DNA from: CAYVIB01 sp964451365
GTDB lineage: Bacteria > Pseudomonadota > Gammaproteobacteria > Pseudomonadales > Cellvibrionaceae
Length of the DNA: 11,229 bases
Reading direction: 5' to 3'
NCBI GenBank assembly: GCA_964451365.1
Contig: CAYVIB010000061.1
Location: 1 to 11,229 of the forward strand
In this document: positions 7,215 to 11,229 of the stretch, piece after piece
Layout of the letters: every line of letters starts with the position of its first letter
How positions within the stretch are numbered: the first letter of the stretch is position 1
Notes under the pieces: generated by a model
The model's database searches: none
The model's input: the letters and a program-made list of their open reading frames with translations, nothing else
Told to the model about the DNA's origin: nothing
Made by a program: the position numbers and the translations under genes

Positions 7215-9392
7215 ATGGGGTCCAGGCACCTTCTATATATTGCTACATCATCTATTGCGTGGTTTTCGGCCACTGCCGAAGCACAAACCGGCCGCCCCGG
7301 CGTTCACGCCGAAGAGGAGGTCATTGTCACCAGCGTTCCCCTGGCCACGGGTGAACACGATACCGCCCTGCCGGTAAACGTCCTTTCCGGCCGGGCGTTG
7401 CGGGAAAACGCCTCCTCCACCCTGGGCGAAACCCTGAATCAGCAAATGGGTGTCACCTCTTCTTCTTTCGGTACCGGCGTCGGCAAACCGGTAATTCGCG
7501 GCCAAAGCAGTAACCGCGTGCGGGTGTTGCAGGATGGCACCGGTGCGATGGACGCCTCCGCCGTAAGCCCTGACCACGCCAATGCCGTGGAACCGTTGAT
7601 TGCCACGCAAGTGGAAGTCATTCGCGGCCCCGCCACACTGCTTTACGGCAATGGCGCCATCGGCGGCGTGGTGAATGTTATCGACAACCGGATTCCGGAA
7701 ACACTGCCGGAGCAGATCCGCGCTGGCATCGAGCTACGCCACAACACCGTTAATCACGGCGATACCGCCGTGGCGGTGGTGGACGGCGCCGGCGGCTCCT
7801 TCGCCTGGCATATCGATGGCAGTTGGCGCGATACCAGCGATATGTCCATTCCCGGCGTTGCGATGCGGGAAAGCCATGAAGAGCATGACGAGGAAGAAGA
7901 GGAAGAGCACGAGGAACACGAAGAGCCGGTGAATGCCTACGGCTTTATTCCCAATTCGGATCAGCAAAGTTCCAGTGTTACTCTCGGCGGCTCATGGATT
8001 GGGGATGGCGCATTCCTGGGCTTTTCAGTTAACCAACTGGAAAATGATTACGGCTTGCCGCCCGGTGTCCACGTACATCACCACGAAGAAAAACACGGCG
8101 AGGAAGAAGGCGAGGAACACGAAGAAGAGGCCCATATCGAATCCGAAGATATCCGCCTGGAAATGGAACAAACCCGCTACGACCTGAAGGGCGGCCTCGA
8201 CCTCGGCGGCTTTTGGGAGCGCTTCGACCTGCGCCTGAGCTACACCGATTACCAACACAAGGAGATAGAAAACATCGTATATGAAGATAGCGACGCGGAA
8301 AGCGAAGTGGGAACAACGTTCAGCAATAAAGGAATGGAAGGACGAGCCACACTAAAACACGCAACGGTCAACGGCTGGCGCGGCGTGATCGGTACCCAGA
8401 TAATAGACCGCACCTTCAGCGCCCGCGGCGAGGAGGCTTTTATTCCGGAAGCCGATATTCAATCCGCCGCCCTGTTCGCCGTGGAAAGCCTGACCCTGGG
8501 CGATTGGGTACACGAATTCGGTTTACGCGCCGAACGTCAAACCACCGAGCCGGCAAACTGCGAAACCCGCTCCAACACCTGGGCCGCCAGCGCTTCCAGC
8601 CTGTGGAATTTTCGCGACGACACCAACATTATGCTCGCGCTGAACCGTTCGGAACGCGCGCCCACGGTTGAAGAGTTATTTTCAAACGCCAGTCTGGACA
8701 CCTGCCAACCCGCCACCGATCCGGAAAGCTGGGTACAGCATTTCGCCACCGGCCTTTATGAAATTGGCGAGCCACTCCTTGATAACGAACAATCCACCAA
8801 CCTGGAAATAGGATTGCGAAAATACGCCGGCGACACCCGAATGGAAATTAACGTTTACCACAACCAGATAAATGACTATATCTTTCTGGCAAACACCGGC
8901 GAGGAATTCGAAGAAACCGAAATCGCCATTTATTCACAGAGAGATGCAACCTTCTCCGGCGCGGAAGCGGAACTGACCGTCCCAGTATTCGCCAACACAA
9001 GCGGCCATCTGGACCTGACCTTTTTTACCGATTTTGTCAGGGCCCGGTTCGATGACGGAAGCAATAAAAATATTCCGAGAATTCCACCCGTGCGCGCCGG
9101 CATGCAGCTGGCGTGGCTGAATGAAAACTGGACTGCAAAACTGCGCGCTACCGATGTTGCCGAGCAGGACGACACCGCGGAACACGAATCCCCCACCGAC
9201 GGTTATACGCTATTGAATTTATATATGGATTACACAATACCCGCCGGGGTGACGGGAGAAAATACCTTCTCCCTGTTTGTTAAAGGCAACAACCTGCTGG
9301 ATGAGGAGATTCGCAATCACACCTCCTTTATAAAGGATTATGCGCCGGAACCGGGCCGGGGTTTTGAAATAGGCCTGCGCTACAGGATGTAA
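7215..9392 (+). CDS. znuD: ZnuD-like TonB-dependent zinc receptor
   Basis: A complete 725-residue outer-membrane receptor. The signal peptide covers residues 1 to about 23 (cleavage near AEA/Q). A TonB-box-like EEEVIVTSV (33-41) precedes the plug, with PVIRGQSSNRVRVLQ (92-106), SPDHANAVEP (118-127), QVEVIRGPATLLYGNGAIGGVVNVID (132-157). The barrel ends with NNLLDEEIRNHTSF and a terminal GLRYRM. The plug signatures, the YGLPPGVHVHHH segment and the C-terminus match my memory of Neisseria ZnuD, which imports zinc with energy from TonB. Two extracellular-loop candidates are dense in His and acid: residues 219-237 and 286-312. Cys449 and Cys497 are the only cysteines I noted and might form a loop disulfide. 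It lies downstream of a Zur-like operator and the small His/Cys protein, so zinc-repressed expression is expected. Receptor class is certain; zinc specificity is strong inference. Confidence 0.93.
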   Translation: MGSRHLLYIATSSIAWFSATAEAQTGRPGVHAEEEVIVTSVPLATGEHDTALPVNVLSGRALRENASSTLGETLNQQMGVTSSSFGTGVGKPVIRGQSSNRVRVLQDGTGAMDASAVSPDHANAVEPLIATQVEVIRGPATLLYGNGAIGGVVNVIDNRIPETLPEQIRAGIELRHNTVNHGDTAVAVVDGAGGSFAWHIDGSWRDTSDMSIPGVAMRESHEEHDEEEEEEHEEHEEPVNAYGFIPNSDQQSSSVTLGGSWIGDGAFLGFSVNQLENDYGLPPGVHVHHHEEKHGEEEGEEHEEEAHIESEDIRLEMEQTRYDLKGGLDLGGFWERFDLRLSYTDYQHKEIENIVYEDSDAESEVGTTFSNKGMEGRATLKHATVNGWRGVIGTQIIDRTFSARGEEAFIPEADIQSAALFAVESLTLGDWVHEFGLRAERQTTEPANCETRSNTWAASASSLWNFRDDTNIMLALNRSERAPTVEELFSNASLDTCQPATDPESWVQHFATGLYEIGEPLLDNEQSTNLEIGLRKYAGDTRMEINVYHNQINDYIFLANTGEEFEETEIAIYSQRDATFSGAEAELTVPVFANTSGHLDLTFFTDFVRARFDDGSNKNIPRIPPVRAGMQLAWLNENWTAKLRATDVAEQDDTAEHESPTDGYTLLNLYMDYTIPAGVTGENTFSLFVKGNNLLDEEIRNHTSFIKDYAPEPGRGFEIGLRYRM

Positions 9393-9434
9393 GCGTTGCT
9401 TATGCAGTGAATCTTTCCTTTGTCTCTTCCTTTG

Positions 9435-9476
9435 CCCCGCCAGGCGGTAAATAACTGCGGCGGGGTTTGTTTATTT
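9435..9476 (+). terminator. Rho-independent terminator of the zinc operon
   Basis: CCCCGCC (9435-9441) pairs with GGCGGGG (9459-9465) over a 17-nt loop and is followed at once by TTTGTTTATTT. It begins 42 bp after the receptor stop and points in the receptor's direction. Confidence 0.8.
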
Positions 9477-9482
9477 GGTCAA

Positions 9483-9506
9483 GGGGGCTGATTTTCCCAT
9501 GCCCCC
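9483..9506. repeat. Inverted repeat downstream of the integrase stop
   Basis: GGGGGC and GCCCCC form a 6-bp stem over 12 nt, about 70 bp beyond the integrase stop. In the integrase direction it could slow polymerase, but it is followed by TTGACC rather than a T-run, so it is not a convincing terminator. Confidence 0.3.
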
Positions 9507-9516
9507 AAATGCTGCG

Positions 9517-9596
9517 CCGGTCGAATACGAGCGCAGGCAGGGAGCCCGAGCAGTAGCGATACAACGCTGGCAGTATTAAGAACAACTATCGACCGG
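9517..9596. repeat. CCGGTCGA / TCGACCGG inverted repeat around the integrase 3' end
   Basis: CCGGTCGA at 9517-9524 and its exact reverse complement at 9589-9596 enclose 64 bp that include the integrase stop codon. The right arm lies inside the last codons (SPVDS). Role unknown. Confidence 0.4.
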
Positions 9597-10565
9597 GCTA
9601 CGCATGTTCCGTTTATGAGCACCAACCACATGGGTATATATCTGTGTGGTCGATAAATCGCTGTGCCCCATTACCTCCTGAATATTGCGTATATCAGTGC
9701 CCGCCTCTAAAAGCCGCGTGGCAAAACTATGACGGAATGTATGGCAACCCGCTTTCTTGTAAATTCCGCACTTGGTAATTGCCTGTCTAACAATTCGTTG
9801 TGCCTGTCTCTCGCCTATATGATGGCGACGTACAACATCTGATCGGGGGTCAACGGCCAGATTATCTGCGGGAAACAGGTATTGCCACTCCGGACTCGAA
9901 GCTGCACGAGGATATTTTTTTGCCAGGGCATTGGGCAAATAGACTTCCCCATAACCATCGGCGATATCCCTCTCGTGCAAAGCCAACACAAATCCTATCT
10001 GCTTTTGCAATGGCTTCACCAACGTCGTTGGCAAAAGCGTTCGCCGCCATTTCAACCCTTTGGACTCACGCACAACAATATAGTTATTGGCAAAATCCAC
10101 ATCCTGAACCCTTAGCCGGACCGTTTCCATAACCCGTAAGCCGGAGCCATACATCAACAGAGCCATAATCCGGTATCTTCCGGAAAGCTCATCAATAGCC
10201 TGCACGGCTTCCTGATGGCTGAATACAATAGGCAATGTTCTTGCCCGCGAACTGGGAGCAAAATTCAACTCCCCCAAATCAATCCCCAAAAACTGTTTAT
10301 ACAAAAACACAATGGCATTGAGCGCGGTCTTCTGAGTGTTAACAGAAACGTTGCGCGACACCGCCAGAAAGCTGAGATAAGCGTCGACATCCGCGCCACT
10401 GAGTCTGGCTGGATGCACCCTCTTATGAAAGCGAATGTAATCCAGTATCCAGCCGCAATAAGTTTTTTCCGTTTTATAGGCCAGTTGTTTGGCCCGAATA
10501 AATTGGCGCAGGCGATCCATAAAACGCACAGGTTTATCAGGTAACGGACGCGGGATATCTTCCAT
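9576..10565 (-). CDS. intI: Integron integrase IntI (tyrosine recombinase)
   Basis: A complete 329-residue recombinase that inserts and excises gene cassettes at attI and attC sites. The N-terminal core-binding domain spans about 15-100 (FIRAKQLAYKTEKTYCGWILDYIRFH). The catalytic set is intact: Arg144 (GSGLR), Lys169 region (ESKGLKWRR), His275 and Arg278 (CHTFRH), His301 (VMGHSD), and nucleophile Tyr310 (QIYTHV). The diagnostic IntI-only insertion is present at 197-232 (HERDIADGYGEVYLPNALAKKYP...WQYLFPA), separating it from XerC/D and phage integrases. Length is normal for IntI. The start is fixed by the GAGGAG ribosome site 8 nt upstream, and a LexA box overlaps its promoter. It is divergent from its cassette array, the standard integron layout. 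No frameshift or lost catalytic residue is seen, so the enzyme is probably active. It is not the class 1 enzyme; it looks chromosomal. Confidence 0.96.
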   Translation of the reverse strand: MEDIPRPLPDKPVRFMDRLRQFIRAKQLAYKTEKTYCGWILDYIRFHKRVHPARLSGADVDAYLSFLAVSRNVSVNTQKTALNAIVFLYKQFLGIDLGELNFAPSSRARTLPIVFSHQEAVQAIDELSGRYRIMALLMYGSGLRVMETVRLRVQDVDFANNYIVVRESKGLKWRRTLLPTTLVKPLQKQIGFVLALHERDIADGYGEVYLPNALAKKYPRAASSPEWQYLFPADNLAVDPRSDVVRRHHIGERQAQRIVRQAITKCGIYKKAGCHTFRHSFATRLLEAGTDIRNIQEVMGHSDLSTTQIYTHVVGAHKRNMRSPVDSCS

Positions 10566-10578
10566 GAAAATTCTCCTC

Positions 10579-10598
10579 TACTGGTTATATGAACAGTA
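10579..10598. promoter_or_regulatory. LexA (SOS) operator of intI
   Basis: TACTGGTTATATGAACAGTA matches the E. coli LexA consensus at 16 of 20 positions and keeps the key CTG-N10-CAG frame. It overlaps the intI -10 box and ends 13 bp before the start codon, so LexA would block initiation. LexA control of integrase genes is established for class 1 and Vibrio integrons. Confidence 0.85.
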
Positions 10599-10623
10599 TA
10601 AATTCGACAAACCTGCCTGACAA
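10595..10623 (-). promoter_or_regulatory. intI promoter
   Basis: On the minus strand TTGTCA (10618-10623) and TATACT (10595-10600) are separated by exactly 17 bp; each matches consensus at five of six bases. The -10 overlaps the LexA operator. Transcription should start near 10588. Confidence 0.8.
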
Positions 10624-10633
10624 CCGCAAATTG

Positions 10634-10646
10634 CGACATGGTGTCG
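10634..10646. repeat. attI-region palindromic element, copy 1
   Basis: CGACATGGTGTCG, preceded by AAATTG. Outer arms CGACA/TGTCG are perfect. It lies 11 bp upstream of the intI -35 box. A second small palindrome, CGCAAATTGCG (10625-10635), overlaps its left end. Confidence 0.7.
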
Positions 10647-10715
10647 GTTATTTGGAGATCTTTAAATAATCACTTATTAATCAAATAGTTAAATGCAATT
10701 TGCTAATGAAATATG

Positions 10716-10728
10716 CGACATGATGTCG
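10716..10728. repeat. attI-region palindromic element, copy 2
   Basis: CGACATGATGTCG, the best copy. With its flanking G and C it is a perfect palindrome of two 7-base arms around one G (10715-10729). Preceded by AAATAT and followed by CT, as in copy 3. Confidence 0.75.
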
Positions 10729-10770
10729 CTTTTACCTCGGAAAGACGGAATGTTTAGAAGCAATAAATTA

Positions 10771-10799
10771 TTGACATTACAAGGGCTTAAGGGTAGTTT
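10771..10799 (+). promoter_or_regulatory. Candidate cassette promoter (Pc)
   Basis: A perfect -35 TTGACA (10771-10776), 17 bp, then TAGTTT (10794-10799), a poor -10 with only T1, A2 and T6 matching. A good -10, TATAAA (10810-10815), lies further on with a weak -35 (TTAAGG, 10787-10792). Either would fire towards the cassette at 10864. Confidence 0.35.
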
Positions 10800-10838
10800 T
10801 CGAGGATTTTATAAAATAAATAGGCGGCTAGGAAATAT

Positions 10839-10851
10839 CGACCTGATGTCG
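10839..10851. repeat. attI-region palindromic element, copy 3
   Basis: CGACCTGATGTCG, one base changed from copy 2, with the same AAATAT before it and CT after it. It ends 11 bp before the proposed recombination point. Confidence 0.7.
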
Positions 10852-10863
10852 CTGAATCAAATG

Positions 10864-11073
10864 TTATGGTGCTCTGCAAATTGGTAGTGGGTTCCGGTTT
10901 TTCTGAAAGAAAGTGCCAGAAGTGTTTAAGAATAATGCAGTAAATTTTCGGCATGCAGCTTCGTTCCTGGTGCCATTCGTAAATAAAGCATTTTCGGCAA
11001 TACCACGCCATTCTGCGTGGTGTGCCACTAAGAAATAGAAAAACGTCCGCAAGTCGTTTATTCTTGCGGTCAT
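10864..11073 (-). CDS. Hypothetical reverse-strand reading frame in the first cassette (69 residues), doubtful
   Basis: An ATG at 11073 opens 69 codons ending at a TAA formed by the first three bases of the cassette (TTA of the core). The product (MTARINDLRTFFYFLV...FTALFLNTSGTFF...) is not recognised and has no clear domain, although one weakly hydrophobic stretch lies near residues 10-18. The ribosome site is weak. The hairpin at 11047-11069 falls on its first codons. Reverse-strand genes do occur in cassettes, but chance is an equal explanation. Confidence 0.2.
   Translation of the reverse strand: MTARINDLRTFFYFLVAHHAEWRGIAENALFTNGTRNEAACRKFTALFLNTSGTFFQKNRNPLPICRAP
11002..11021. repeat. 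Hairpin in cassette 1
   Basis: ACCACGC and GCGTGGT form a perfect 7-bp stem with a 6-nt loop; a T-G wobble and one further pair extend it outward. No T-run follows on either strand. Confidence 0.5.
11047..11069. repeat. Second hairpin in cassette 1
   Basis: CCGCAAG and CTTGCGG form a perfect 7-bp stem over TCGTTTATT. No T-run follows on the plus strand. Confidence 0.5.
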
Positions 11074-11147
11074 CTTAATCTGGTTAATCTGGCAGCGGCT
11101 TCGCTGGCGCTACGCAACGCAGTAATAGCACCAAAAAAAGATCGCAG

Positions 11148-11229
11148 CCATAACAATCGCATTTTGCCGACATTTGGGTCGGCGCTTAAAAAGCAGCACC
11201 AACCCAAATGCAACAAATACGAGGCGTTA
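11148..11229 (+). other. attC recombination site of the first cassette (R' cut by window end)
   Basis: The site opens with TAACAATCG and closes with CGAGGCGTTA, the usual attC edges (compare TAACAATTC...AGGCGTTA in known sites). It folds as an attC should. TAAC (11151-11154) pairs GTTA (11226-11229). An AA against GGC bulge follows, then TCG (11157-11159) with CGA (11220-11222) and ATTT with AAAT. The long inner stem is CATTTGGGT (11171-11179) with ACCCAAATG (11202-11210), continuing through GG/CC and GCT/AGC with two C-A mismatches to an 8-nt loop (11187-11194). Unpaired bases between boxes are typical and set the strand used by IntI. Only the first four bases of R' are inside the window; a second cassette should start at 11227. 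Confidence 0.82.

Larger units (their letters stand above)
10624..10869 (+). other. attI region with proposed recombination core GTTATGG
   Basis: About 245 bp of AT-rich DNA between the integrase promoter and the first cassette, the expected place of attI. The proposed core is GTTATGG at 10863-10869, with exchange between G10863 and T10864. Support: the R'' box of the first attC is CCATAAC (11148-11154), its exact reverse complement. The core departs from the classical GTTRRRY at the fifth and seventh positions. An alternative core, GTTAAAT (10688-10694), fits GTTRRRY but has no matching R''. The three palindromic elements and the Pc candidate lie in this stretch; I see no convincing gene in it. 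Confidence 0.6.
10864..11226 (+). mobile_element. First integron gene cassette, about 363 bp, no recognisable protein gene
   Basis: Bounded by the proposed attI core (G/TTATGG) and by the G of GTTA at the end of the attC. No forward reading frame of useful length exists: the only one, 10866-10943, has 25 codons (MVLCKLVVGSGFSERKCQKC...), with its ATG inside the core site. Two good hairpins lie in it: 11002-11021 (ACCACGC/GCGTGGT, 6-nt loop) and 11047-11069 (CCGCAAG/CTTGCGG, 9-nt loop). A 9-bp tandem repeat TTAATCTGG lies at 11075-11092. It could be an RNA or regulatory cassette, a decayed cassette, or carry a reverse-strand gene. Confidence 0.55.

Noticed and set aside
9483..9506. Intrinsic terminator of intI
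   Set aside because: Stem is fine but no T-run follows in the intI direction.
9400..9585. 61-codon minus-strand frame downstream of intI
   Set aside because: It runs across the znuD terminator and two inverted repeats, has no recognisable product and overlaps the end of intI.
10688..10694. GTTAAAT as the attI core
   Set aside because: It fits GTTRRRY, but the first attC R'' box complements GTTATGG at 10863 exactly, and this site would place two palindrome copies inside a cassette. Kept as an alternative in the attI entry.
10634..10851. Three repeats as a CRISPR array
   Set aside because: Only three short copies, unequal spacing (82 and 123 bp), full dyad symmetry and no cas genes.
10693..10887. 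64-codon forward reading frame in the attI region
   Set aside because: No ribosome site, no recognisable domain, and it spans a palindrome copy, the Pc candidate and the attI core; probably chance in AT-rich DNA.
11032..11229. Open plus-strand frame reading through the attC to the window end
   Set aside because: No start codon of a usual kind in the open stretch; reading through an attC by chance is common.

Overview
The window looks like chromosomal DNA of a gammaproteobacterium with a chromosomal integron. This rests on gene types (a YghZ/YghX-type pair, a ZnuD-type zinc receptor behind a Zur-like box, an IntI integrase behind an E. coli-like LexA box) and on moderate GC. A marine or Cellvibrionales-like host is a guess from general resemblance only.

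Left part (1-3795), small-molecule metabolism. On the minus strand a GNAT acetyltransferase, a Tat-exported dienelactone hydrolase of the YghX type and a Tat-exported Gfo/Idh/MocA oxidoreductase (cut by the window edge) read leftwards. The last two are 10 bp apart and probably co-transcribed. Divergent from them on the plus strand is a YghZ-type aldo/keto reductase, which ends at an inverted repeat shared with the next, convergent gene.

Middle part (3875-9476), export and zinc. A 908-residue secreted M16 zinc peptidase reads leftwards. Divergent from it is a probable zinc-acquisition operon. A near-consensus Zur box at 6769-6783 lies just upstream of a 99-residue secreted or anchored protein with an HxH...H...CxxC motif. 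This is followed by a ZnuD-like TonB-dependent receptor carrying two long His/Glu-rich loops. A strong rho-independent terminator closes the operon.

Right part (9576-11229), an integron platform. An intact integron integrase reads leftwards from a well-formed sigma70 promoter whose -10 overlaps a LexA box, so it is probably SOS-inducible. To its right lies an AT-rich attI region carrying three copies of a palindromic element (CGACATGATGTCG and variants). A likely recombination point, G/TTATGG, lies at 10863. It is followed by one short cassette of about 363 bp and a foldable attC site whose last bases coincide with the window end. The attC R'' box (CCATAAC) is the exact reverse complement of the proposed attI core, which fixes the cassette boundaries. 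The cassette has no recognisable protein gene. The triple palindrome and this cassette are the least explained parts of the window.
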